A stretch of DNA of 64,000 bases from contig NC_134454.1 of assembly GCF_030867145.1 (NCBI RefSeq), positions 53,919,830 to 53,983,829 of the forward strand, in the 5' to 3' direction. A program made the position numbers and the translations under genes. Of the stretch, positions 25,094-33,332 are shown piece after piece (positions within the stretch are counted from its first letter, which is position 1; each line of letters starts with the position of its first letter). The notes under the pieces were generated by a model. The model ran no database searches and was not told the origin of the DNA. It saw only the letters and a program-made list of their open reading frames with translations. Source of the stretch: Opisthocomus hoazin. Lineage: Eukaryota > Chordata > Aves > Opisthocomiformes > Opisthocomidae.

Positions 25094-25718
25094 ATGGGCT
25101 CGCGACCAAGAGGTAGATTTAACACTACTGCACAGGTTATCCATGATTGTGAACCACACACTGCAATCAAGCAAGCCAAATGGTTAAAGCCTTTCTGGTA
25201 TGGGAGGGAGAGGTTGAAATGTAAGTATGAAGAGGCCTGGCAAATTGACTATATCACACTCCCTCAAACCTGCCAGGGTAAACGCTATGTGCTTACCATG
25301 GTGGAGGCAACCACTGGATGGCTGGAAACCCATCCCATGCCCTGTGCTGCTGCCTGGTGTAGCATCCTGGGCCTTGAAAAGCAAGTTCTGTGGCGACATG
25401 GTACTCCAGAAATAATTGAGTCAGACAATGGAACGAATTTTCAAAACAATCTCAGAAATGCCTGGGCCAAAGAGCACAGCATTGAGTGGGTCTATCACAT
25501 CCCCTGTCATGCATCAGCCTCTGGGTGGATTGAACGATAAAGTGGATTGTTAAAAACTACTCTGAAAGCAATGAGAGGCGGAACTTTCAAAAACTGGGAT
25601 AAATATTTGGCACAAGCCACCTGGTTAGTTAACACCAGGGGATCAATCAATCAAGCTGGCCTTGCTCAGTCAGATCTTTTACAAACAGTAGAAGTGGATA
25701 AAGTCCCTGTGGTGATCC
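25094..25718 (+). pseudogene. pol: ERVL-like integrase remnant
   Basis: Integrase would join viral DNA to the host. The best-preserved part of this provirus is 25094-25540. It holds half of the zinc-binding domain and the catalytic core with D52 (WQIDYITLP), D111 (ESDNGTNF) and E147 (GWIER). D111 and E147 are separated by 35 residues, the DD35E spacing. A TAA follows the catalytic Glu, then the same frame resumes (GLLKTTLKAM, NWDKYLAQATWLVNTRG). The reading then passes directly into LTR sequence at VVILG, so the C-terminal DNA-binding domain is gone. Confidence 0.85.
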
Positions 25719-26565
25719 TGGGGGATCACGAGGGTCTCGCTCTGTTTTGGTTTCGGCTGCCGCCGGCAACAAAAGCACCACGCGGCCGCCCCTCCCCACG
25801 CCGCGGTGCGGAGGAGAATGGAAAGAAACAGGCAGAAACTGGTGGGTCGGGATAAGGGCAGTTTAACAGAACAGCAAACAGAGGGAAACAGGAACAACAA
25901 CGGTACAGATAAGGACAAAACACAACAACGAACCGCACGACCCAGAGAGCCGCTCTCCCGGACAGGACTGGCGCCTCGCGCTCCCGAGCCGTGAGTGAGT
26001 TCCCGCCTCACCGCCCCCCCCCTCACCCCACTGGAACCCAGCGTGACGGCACATGGTGTGGAATACACCCGGCTCTGTTTGGCCAGGTTGGGGTTGGGTC
26101 ATCCCACCTGGCTGTGCCCCTTCCTGGATTCTGGTGAAAATTAACCCTGTCCTGGCAAAACCCAGGACACGCTCTCTTCATTCATGGCCAGCTTCTGAAG
26201 AGAACCCTGCTCGTTGTCCTGCCTGCAATCCTGACCCAGATTCCAATCCGTGCATTCCTGAGTCCAGTCCCTGTCTGCTGCCGAGACCAGTCCGGGACTG
26301 CCTGGTGCTGCCCGGCAGCTGCTGGCAGGACACCAGCACCCAGGGCACCCAGCTCTGAGAAACTCAGTATTGGTTTTGTAGATTTTGTTTTATTTTCCCT
26401 ATTAATATGATTATTGTTATTAGTAAAGCTGTTTTTATATTCAATTTGTAAGTCTGTCTCCCTTTTCCTCCTTTCTCCCTTCCTTTGGTGGGATGGCAGT
26501 GGGGATGGTTAACAGAGAGCGTCTGCCAGTCTGCTGATTGCCACCCTGCTCTAAACAGCGGTAAG
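25719..26565 (+). repeat. 3' LTR of ERVL-like provirus, interrupted
   Basis: The copy matches the 5' LTR from TGGGGGATCACGAGGGTCT onward. It is split after 25742 by a foreign LTR and resumes at 26170 with CGCTCTCTTCATTC, running to a ragged end near 26556-26565. The U3 present in the 5' copy is absent here, and the upstream neighbour is integrase coding. A deletion has therefore removed integrase C-terminus, polypurine tract and U3. Many substitutions separate it from the 5' copy. Confidence 0.82.
25743..26169 (-). mobile_element. Solo LTR of a second ERVL family (copy 1)
   Basis: A 427-bp LTR on the minus strand, starting TGTCCTGGGTTTTGCCAGG and ending CA. It is flanked by a perfect 5-bp duplication CGCTC (25738-25742 and 26170-26174), the length typical of ERVL/ERVK-like integrases. 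On the minus strand it has a palindromic start, a GTGTGGAATAC-like block, a GC-rich middle and CTGTTAAACTGCCCTTATC near the likely polyadenylation site. It is closely similar to the copy at 54639 in the same orientation. Internal sequence was lost by LTR-LTR recombination. Confidence 0.93.
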
Positions 26566-27503
26566 TTCATGAGGGATTTGGTTGCCAACACAGTGCCTAC
26601 ATACACTAAATGCAGGCTAATAATTTGTGCACTTGAAATCTTAGAAGAAGGATGGAAAGAGTGATGTGAGAGCTGAAGTCCATGTGGAGTCAAACATATT
26701 TTTACCAAAAAGGCCATCACACTCAAGGCTGGATTTGCTGAGAGTCTGGACAGGGCAACAACTAGCAGAAGCAATAGTTTCAGTGTGCACCCAAACCAGC
26801 CATTCAGAGTTTGACCTTGGGGCCTGTTCTATTACCATTGCTTTTCTTGTCAATGTTCATAAGCAGAAACATTGCCCAATGGCCGTGATAAACAGGCTGT
26901 TGTCAGAAGGAGGTGGTATCAAAATTATAAGTTAAGACGAGGAAGGTAAAGATGATTCATCTAGAACAGGAAGGGCAATGTGGCTGGTGGCTGTCATCAC
27001 TGTGCTTCCACTGTACAGCATATTGCCTTGGGGAAAGCATGGCCTTTTGTTACCAATATTGGCCTGTTTTATTCTGCTTAGGTCCTTTGGGTTTTTTTGC
27101 TTTGCTGCACATTTTTATTATGACTTAGAAATAATTCTTAAAACATTGGGGAAAAAGTGCCATAATCATAACTGTCACAATCCAGTACAACACAAAAACA
27201 TTGCCTCATGGAGGAGAAAGAAGGGATAGTTTTTACATCTCTATTTGTTCCATGTTAACCTTCTCTCAGAAGTTTGTCTCTCAGAAGCCAATCAACATGA
27301 GGGAGGTTTTTCTTGGAAGAACTTCTTTATTTGATGGTATCTTGGGAAAAAATAGGTGTAAGACACAAGGACGTTTTTAACTGTTGTAGATGATTTCAGT
27401 GGATGCCAGGCAATAGAAAATCAATTAATTTACATTGTTATGTTTTCTGGGTTACTAGAAGTGCCCATTTTCTCTGCAGTATGACATTAGGTTCCATTTC
27501 TGA
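26566..27503. other. Unique non-coding DNA
   Basis: Spacer between the ERVL-like provirus and the split CR1. A few 60-90 codon frames are present, none with recognisable motifs. Confidence 0.5.
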
Positions 27504-27639
27504 ATGGGCTTGTTCAGCCTGAAGAAGAGAAGGCTGCGAGGGGACCTTATAAATGCCTACAAATATCTGAAGGGTGGGTGTCAGGAGGATGGGGCCAAGC
27601 TCTTTTCAGTAGAGCCCAGTGACAGGGCAAGGGGCAATG
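27504..27639 (+). mobile_element. CR1 LINE 3' end, left half (split by provirus)
   Basis: Coding end of CR1 in plus orientation: [14 protein letters not shown], then [18 protein letters not shown], broken at the GGGGCAATG position where the provirus starts. The rest of the same element continues at 33728. It is 5'-truncated at about 27504. Confidence 0.93.
27634..27639 (+). repeat. Target-site duplication, left copy
   Basis: GCAATG abuts the left LTR. The partner at 33728-33733 reads TCAATG (five of six match). The uninterrupted CR1 at 37200 reads CAATGGGCAC here, so the repeat is a duplication of one CR1 site. Six bases is the length made by alpha- and betaretroviral integrases. Confidence 0.85.
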
Positions 27640-28034
27640 TGCCGCGATTGAGAGACGGGACACCGCTTGATGCAAGCAGGATGATCGTTTTATTGTTCTT
27701 ACACACATATATTTATACAGATCAGAAGGTAGCGTGTTTTAAACTGATTGGTTAAGTTTCAAACTAGGCACCTATTGATTGGTTAACACAGTTGCTAATA
27801 CAGACACATTCTTTTCCTAAGCTCATCTAAACTAAGGCCATGCAGACACATTCTTTTCTTATCTTATCCAAGGCCTTGCTTCCTCCCTCAGGATGGCTCG
27901 GCACTATCTCTCTTCTTCTCAGGGTCAGGATGGCTGGGCACTAACTCCCTTCTTCCCAGGGTTTATGGCCCACAAGTTCCAACACATCCTCCCTCATCAA
28001 TTGCACCGCGCTGGGGGCCCTGCTGAGGCCCACA
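27640..28034 (-). repeat. 3' LTR of young provirus
   Basis: 395 bp, starting TGTGGGCCTCAGC and ending GCGGCA on the minus strand. Its U3 start follows the polypurine tract directly. By eye it has no differences from the 5' LTR at 33333-33727. Confidence 0.96.
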
Positions 28035-28237
28035 TCTCCCCCTTCCTGTTGTACAATAAGAATTCCTTTTACTGAGCGTGTTATTAGTTTTTGCAAACAC
28101 TGCAGCAGGCATGGAAGGAGTAATAACAGAAAAATAAAAACAGCTAAAGCATACACTGCTGTCTTTATAGCATGTACACAAAACCCATGGTTTGCAAGTG
28201 TTACAGAAAAGACACGAAACTTTCGTGACTGGTGTTT
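27941..28237 (-). pseudogene. env: Env remnant: membrane anchor and tail
   Basis: The frame is open from just after a TAG at 28238-28240 and has no proper ATG. It encodes about 30 residues, then a membrane-spanning stretch (YALAVFIFLLLLLPCLLQCL), a basic cytoplasmic segment (QKLITRSVKG), and then runs into the LTR. A hydrophobic anchor with a dibasic tail just before the polypurine tract is where the transmembrane subunit of retroviral Env ends. The surface subunit, fusion peptide and most of the transmembrane ectodomain are absent, because pol ends at 28201 and overlaps this frame. No entry function can remain. The call rests on position and hydrophobicity. Confidence 0.7.
28035..28047 (-). 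other. Polypurine tract
   Basis: AGGAAGGGGGAGA on the minus strand touches the U3 start TGTGGG. This purine run primes plus-strand DNA synthesis in retroviruses and fixes the LTR start. Confidence 0.9.
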
Positions 28238-31041
28238 CTATATGCTGGTTCATACAGTCCTTCTATGTTTATGATTCTACCGTCCTGATTGTCCCGGTCC
28301 TCTGGAGGAGGTTCACCAACTTGCTGCTCTGAAGGTTGGTCCCGGGTGCGATCCGATTTGTCCTCAGACGGTTGTGGCAACGATTCACGGAAAGGCCGCA
28401 CGCTTTTTGCTGGAATCCATCGGGGGCCTCTTTCTGTAGAAACACAAGCATAACCTCTGCCCCACGTGATAAGGGGGTAGGGTCCCATGATCTTACCTGT
28501 TTCAGGATCTCGAATCAATACTGGGGCCTTGATTGTTGCTTCAAACGAAGCGTTTGTATTAAAATGACGAACTATCGGAGGGTTGCTGTCTAACAGAGAA
28601 CAATTTAAAAAATTAAAAACATATAAGGCTTTCTGTAGACGCTCCTCAGGGGTAGCAGTCCCTACTCCCCCTTTTTGTTGTTGTAATAAACGTTTCAGAG
28701 ATTGATGAGAGCGTTCAATTAAGGATTGGCCTGTAGGGGAGTGAGGAATGCCAGTAACGTGAGTAATACCCCAGGAGTTAAAAAAGGCTTTTGTTGCGGT
28801 GGACACGTAGGCAGGGCCGTTGTCCGTCTTGATTTGAGAGGGTATACCTAAAGTGGCAAAGGCACGCATTAAATGTTTTTGAACATCACGTGTCTTTTCT
28901 CCTGTGTGGCAGGAGGCAAATAGGGCATCAGAAAAGGTATCAATGGAAGAGTGAATACATTTTAGATGACCAAATTCTGAAAAGTGGGTTACATCAGTTT
29001 GTCACAGTTGTAAGCTCTGCAGTCCCTTAGGATTAACCCCTCCCGCTACCGACGGAAAGGAGTGTTTTTGACAGTCAGGATACACGGCGATAATGTTAGT
29101 TGCTTGTTGGGTAGTGAGGTCAAATTGCCGTTTAAGACCTCCAGCATTCTGGTGAAAGAAAGAATCGCTGAGTTTAGCCTGTGCTATGCGATCCGGCAAT
29201 ACTTGCACTGGTAATGTAAGTATATCAGCTCGTCGATTCCCTTCTGCAATAAAACCAGGTAAAACAGTATGTGCCCTGATGTGCATAACAAAATAGGGAT
29301 GAGGGCGCGAGTCCAGGAGGAAAATAAGTTCCTGCAATAAAGCAAACAATTCAGAATGTGAGACATCACGTAACACAGATGCTTCAGCCCGTTCAACAAT
29401 TTCTGTAACATAAGCTGAGTCAGTAATTATGTTAAGCGGTGTGGACCACTTTTGGAAAACTCGAACAACTGCGTTCAGTTCTACTATCTGAGGAGAACCA
29501 GGTACAGTCTTTATATCCGAGTCCCATTGTCCACGCTGGTCATCCCACCATAGGATGACCGATTTATGCGACTTTCCAGAGCCGTCCGTAAACACGGTGA
29601 GGGCCTGCAAGGGTTGGTCGCTTCTTTTTGGCCTGGACAGAAGACGAAAGTCAGCATTGAGTAGCTTATGAGATGGCGGGTGAGAAGTAAGTTGTCCTGT
29701 ATAGCCAGCTATTGCTACACTGAAGGCATCGGATTGTTGGTGGAGCCACTGTAAGTAAGTACTTGCCACAGGCAAACAGATGCAGGCAAAGTCCATTCCT
29801 GATAGTGTCAGCAAACGTTGCCGGGCTCTAATGATTAAAGATGCAAACATCTCGTGCTGTGTTGAAATAGTCTTTGAAGACTGATTCGGTAAGAAAACCC
29901 ATTCAATAATCAGCAGTGGGTCTGATTTTTGAGAATCCCACTGAAATATTAGCGCATGAGGTTGTCGAGCGGGGTTTAAAATAATCAGAAAAAAGGGTAG
30001 CTCGGGAGCCCATCGATGTGCTTGTCAAAGACTAATTGCTGTAGCAACCTTTTGCAGGGAAGTAGTGGCTTCAGGGTCAAGACTGCGGGGGGAGTGCAAG
30101 TCAGTGTCCCCTTTTAGCAGTCTAAATAAAGGACTTAAATCTGCATTAGAAATCCCCAACAGTGGTCGAACCCAATTGATTGTTCCCAATAATTTCTGTG
30201 CATCATGTAAATTTTGTATGTCTGTCTGTATCTGCAGAGGTTGGGGAATTATAGTCTGGGCCCTGATGCGCCAACCTAAGTATTTCCATGGAGATATTTT
30301 TTGAATTTTTTCCGGCGCAATACAGAGGCCTGCCGAGTTAACGGCAGCCATGACAAGAGCTACGGCTTCCTCCATGACTCCATGGAGTTGTGCAGCCACC
30401 AGGATGTCATCCATATAGTGATACAACAAGACACTAGGCATTGTAGTTCTAACAGGGGTAAGTACTTTAGCCACGTACCACTGACAAATCGTAGGACTAT
30501 TCTTCATTCCCTGTGGCAGCACAGCCCACTGGTATCTTTGCAACGGGGCTTGCATGTTGACGCTTGGAACTGAAAAGGCAAATTTAGGAGCATCGTCTGG
30601 ATGCAGTGGGATATTAAAAAAGCAGTCTTTGAGGTCAATAACAGTCAAGTTCCAATCTCGAGGGATCATAGTAGGGGACGGGAGTCCTGGTTGAAGGGCT
30701 CCCATATCTTCCATAGCGTCATTAATTTTTCTAAGGTCATGGAGTAAGCGCCACTTGCCAGTTTGTTTCTTGATGACAAAGACAGGTGAATTCCAAGGGC
30801 TAGTGGAGGGCACGATGTGCCCTTTTGTTAACTGCTCCGTGACTAATTCCTGGAGGGCGCGAAGCTTTTCCAGAGGGAGGGGCCATTGATCTACCCAAAT
30901 AGGGTTATCGGTTTTCCAAGTTAATTTCAGGGTGTCGCGCACTTCAATGGCCCCACCTAAAAATGGGTCCGAATAGACATTCCCCACTGAGACAGTACGT
31001 CGCGCCCCCACAGGACCATAGGAACAGGTAACACAAAAGGC
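28201..31041 (-). pseudogene. pol: Young provirus pol (RT, RNase H, integrase), two in-frame stops
   Basis: One frame runs from after a TAA at 31042-31044 to a TAA at 28201-28203, about 947 codons, broken only by TGA at 30025-30027 and 29002-29004. RT (30025-31011) has VIDLKDCFF with the first catalytic Asp (residue 126) and an intact YMDD (199-202). RNase H (29002-29850) keeps the four acidic sites: VFTDGSG D89, IVELNA E124, ITDSAY D144 and D209 of GNRRADI. Integrase has a damaged zinc domain (see separate entry), first catalytic Asp at 28993-28995 (QTDVTHF), then D16 (KTDNGPA) and E52 (SLIERSH) of the last open segment, exactly 35 residues apart, and a C-terminal ITWGRGYACV-GPRWIP block. 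Expression would need a -1 shift from pro. The stops make it defective. Confidence 0.95.
29080..29166 (-). other. Integrase zinc domain with altered HHCC site
   Basis: Retroviral integrases bind zinc with H-x3-H and C-x2-C. Here the first pair reads D-S-F-F-H (codon 29164-29166 is GAT, Asp) and the second reads Y-P-D-C (codon 29080-29082 is TAT, Tyr). The second residue of each pair is kept and the first of each is lost. TGT-to-TAT would be a single G-to-A change. Confidence 0.8.
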
Positions 31042-31766
31042 TTAACAGAAGCTGTATGCCCTTCCGGACCTTGGATTTGGATTAATTCTACGCTTTGGTG
31101 GCTTTTACCAGTTCCCCCAATTCCAGCTAATGTCTGGGAAACGTTAGCCAGAGGCCATTGTGGAGGCCACTTGGCCTGGGATATTACTGTGACATCAGCT
31201 CCAGTATCAATAATCCCATTTAATATTACTTGTTGCCCCCCACGAATAAGGGTACATTGGTACACAGGTCGTTTTTGGGAAATAGACTGTACCCATAAAA
31301 TTTGTGGGTCCCCCATAGATTTAAACCCTCTCTGCCTTTGTTGAGGCTGGTTAGGAACTGGGGAGTCCGTCACTGTGGGAATCAATATCAATTGTGCTAT
31401 ACGGCTGCCTTCTGGTACCGTGCAAGGAGGAAACGGGGTCCATGCCATGATTTTAATTTCATCAGTACTGTCAGAATCAATAACCTCTGGTAGTACAAAA
31501 AGTCCTGACAAGGTGGTAGATGATCTTCCTAACAAAAGCGCTTGAGTTTTTGGGGGTAGGGGTCCCGAAACGTTTGTTAACAATAAGTGAACCGAGGAAT
31601 CGAGCAACGTTACTGTGTGGGAGGTTGCCAGGTCTAATCCGGCGCTACCAGCTGCTGTTGGGTGGAGACTTGAGACACTGCTGGTTCCCTCCGTAGGGGT
31701 TGAAACGTCGGCTGCGGTACTTGTGTCTGCGCGCGTCGCTGCCCCGCGCTCCGCGATCGGTTTCCC
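30957..31766 (-). CDS. pro: Young provirus pro: dUTPase-protease
   Basis: The frame lies -1 to gag and is open from the slippery site at 31766 to TAG at 30957-30959, with no internal stop. The first half is a dUTPase: SAGLDLA (motif 1) at about 31650-31625, GRSST (motif 2), and VIDSDSTDEI where motif 3 normally has Tyr, so activity is doubtful. The second half is an aspartic protease with the active site GIIDTGADVTVI, flap LAGIGGTG, and a LWGRDVL segment typical of the C-terminal end. dUTPase at the N-terminus of pro is the betaretroviral arrangement. There is no start codon of its own, so it needs gag frameshifting. The protease looks intact. Confidence 0.92.
   Translation of the reverse strand, partial: GKPIAERGAATRADTSTAADVSTPTEGTSSVSSLHPTAAGSAGLDLATSHTVTLLDSSVHLLLTNVSGPLPPKTQALLLGRSSTTLSGLFVLPEVIDSDSTDEIKIMAWTPFPPCTVPEGSRIAQLILIPTVTDSPVPNQPQQRQRGFKSMGDPQILWVQSISQKRPVYQCTLIRGGQQVILNGIIDTGADVTVISQAKWPPQWPLANVSQTLAGIGGTGKSHQSVELIQIQGPEGHTASVKPFVLPVPMVLWGRDVLSQWGMSIRTHF
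31760..31766 (-). promoter_or_regulatory. Gag-pro -1 frameshift slippery site
   Basis: GGGAAAC on the minus strand. In the gag frame it splits as G-GGA-AAC, the phase needed for a canonical X-XXY-YYZ slip into pro, and pro is open from here. The downstream 40 nt are very GC-rich with several GCG repeats and could fold as the stimulatory structure. Confidence 0.88.
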
Positions 31767-32427
31767 TGTATCGGTTGACCCTGGAAATCATACTTAGACC
31801 GACATTGATTAGCATAATGACGCCCTTTTCGGCATCTAGGGCAGACCCCAAGGGCCTGGGGCCTGGCACCAGCATTGGTAGCCAAACAGTTCCTTTTCAA
31901 ATGACCTGGTTTGCCGCAACCATAACAATTCCTGGGCCCCCCAGAGCTGTGCATGGCCGCGAAAGCAGCAGCCATGGCTTCAAGTTTATGATCCATAGTG
32001 CCAATTCTATTACAAGCCTCTACCATTTCCACCAGTGTGGGGTTTGGATTTGGGAGAGATTTCAGTAACTTTTTACAATCCACATTAGCATTTTCTACAG
32101 CCAATTTTAACAACAAAATCTCCCGCGCTTCCGTGTTGTCTATCTGACGCTCCAGAGCTTGCTTCAGCCTGTCAATAAACTGCATATAAGGTTCCCGGGG
32201 GTCCTGGGTAATCATAGTGAAGGTTTTTAGCGGTTTTTGTGAGTCAGGGACCTTAAAAAGGGCTTTTTTAGCTTTTTCACGAATCGCTTCAAGAGTTTCC
32301 CGTGGGATATCCCGGGCTTGAGCCACCGGATCAGAATACTGACCCGTGCCAGTAAGGTGCTCTATAGTCAGCGCAGCTATAGCTGCATTGCCGTGACCCA
32401 CGTAAGTCGTGACAGAGTGCCTGGAGT

Positions 32428-32434
32428 CCCCCCC
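32428..32434 (-). other. Homopolymer at the gag frame break
   Basis: Seven G on the coding (minus) strand within the capsid region. The first gag frame reads coherent capsid up to about here, and the second reads coherent capsid from about 32400, offset by one base. A one-base length change in this run is the simplest cause, real or from sequencing/assembly. Confidence 0.6.
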
Positions 32435-33195
32435 TCCAGTGTGACTCCCACAGGGAGTACTGTGTCGGAGTCAGTAACAGTTGCGCTAAAGATTTTAAAT
32501 CATGCGGAGTCATAACATAAGTGTCAAAAACAGAAGACAGTAAACTTGCAAAATACGGAGACGAAAGCCCGTGCTCAGTAACAGTACGACGCAGTTCCTT
32601 AATTACCGAGAAAGATAAAGCCTCCCACTGAGCCCCCCGACCCTGATAGATCACAGGGGCTATAATTGTTTTAGCGATTTCTAACTCCCCCTCCTTCAAG
32701 GCTTGGCGTTTTATATTAGCCCACACATCGCGCGGGTTAGGGGGGTAGAGATCCAGTTCTTTTTCAGGATCCACCGGGCCCGGGTCAAAAGGATCCCCCC
32801 CCGGGGGGTATCCTGCAGCACACACTCTTAAGGGTTTGTTCTCCGGCAGCACCGGAGGCGCCGTGGGAGAGTTATCCTCCTCCCCTGCTTTGTCTTTATG
32901 ATTTTTCTCTTGCGCTTTTAAAGTCTCAAAAACACTCCTCCACCAGGGGAGCATACGCTGCGCTTCAGCGTTCCCTGTTGTTGCCGCGTCCCATAGTTTC
33001 ACCCCCACATCGTCCCAAAGTTCCCGCGTAAAGATAGTAGACGCAGTTACGGTGGGCATCTTCATTTGTACCCATTTAAGCATTAGTTTAAGATCATGCC
33101 CAGAAATATTCTTTCCATGTTTTTTAAGGAGAGCTTTCATAAGCTCATATACGTCTCTCTCTGGGGAAGATGTCTGACTTCCCATGTTTCCCACA

Positions 33196-33204
33196 GCTCA
33201 CCTC
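33196..33204 (-). promoter_or_regulatory. Candidate splice donor in proviral leader
   Basis: Minus strand GAG/GTGAGC (GT at 33201-33200), 15 nt upstream of the gag ATG, is close to the consensus 5' splice site. In a complete virus it would make the env mRNA. The acceptor would lie in pol, and I did not assign it. Confidence 0.6.
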
Positions 33205-33311
33205 TCAGCTCCAGAGGGATTGTTTAAGCCGGCTCCTGCTTCCTTTCAGCAGCTCATTCAACGTCCTGTGGGACTCGCAGCATGCCACGCAGATAGGTGG
33301 TTTTTCTCCGA

Positions 33312-33329
33312 ATCACGTCGGGGTCACCA
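33312..33329 (-). other. Primer binding site for tRNA-Trp
   Basis: TGGTGACCCCGACGTGAT on the minus strand, three bases after the 5' LTR end. This 18-mer is the well-known tRNA-Trp primer site used by avian sarcoma-leukosis viruses. It sets the provirus orientation as minus. Confidence 0.95.
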
Positions 33330-33332
33330 ATT

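Larger units (their letters stand above)
21030..26565 (+). mobile_element. Decayed ERVL-like provirus (LTR-gag-pro-pol-LTR, no env)
   Basis: A class III (ERVL-type) endogenous retrovirus in plus orientation. In order it has a 5' LTR, a primer site, a leader frame, gag, protease, RT, RNase H, integrase and a 3' LTR. The integrase runs straight into the 3' LTR with no env, which is normal for ERVL. All coding segments carry stops, frameshifts or deletions. Much of the RT palm is missing between about 24340 and 24390, and the end of integrase, polypurine tract and 3' U3 are missing at about 25719. The two LTRs differ at many positions, so the insertion is old. A solo LTR of another family later inserted in the 3' LTR. 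Confidence 0.88.
31634..33185 (-). pseudogene. gag: Young provirus gag with one frame break
   Basis: ATG is at 33183-33185. The protein starts MGSQTS, a good N-myristoylation signal. A short GTG-extended frame begins upstream, but this ATG fits best. The first frame (to 32331) gives matrix, a PTAP late-domain motif at about residues 107-110, a proline-rich segment and the N-terminal capsid. The second frame (31634-32401) gives the rest of capsid with the major homology region (ITQDPREPYMQFIDRL) and two zinc knuckles, CYGCGKPGHLKRNC and CPRCRKGRHYANQC, both C-x2-C-x4-H-x4-C. The frames differ by +1, and a run of seven C at 32428-32434 (plus strand) lies just before the overlap. Gag stop TAG is at 31634-31636. 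Confidence 0.94.

Noticed and set aside
28201..28593. Plus-strand and alternative-frame open reading frames across integrase
   Set aside because: Shadows of the pol frame. The pol frame has catalytic residues at DD35E spacing.
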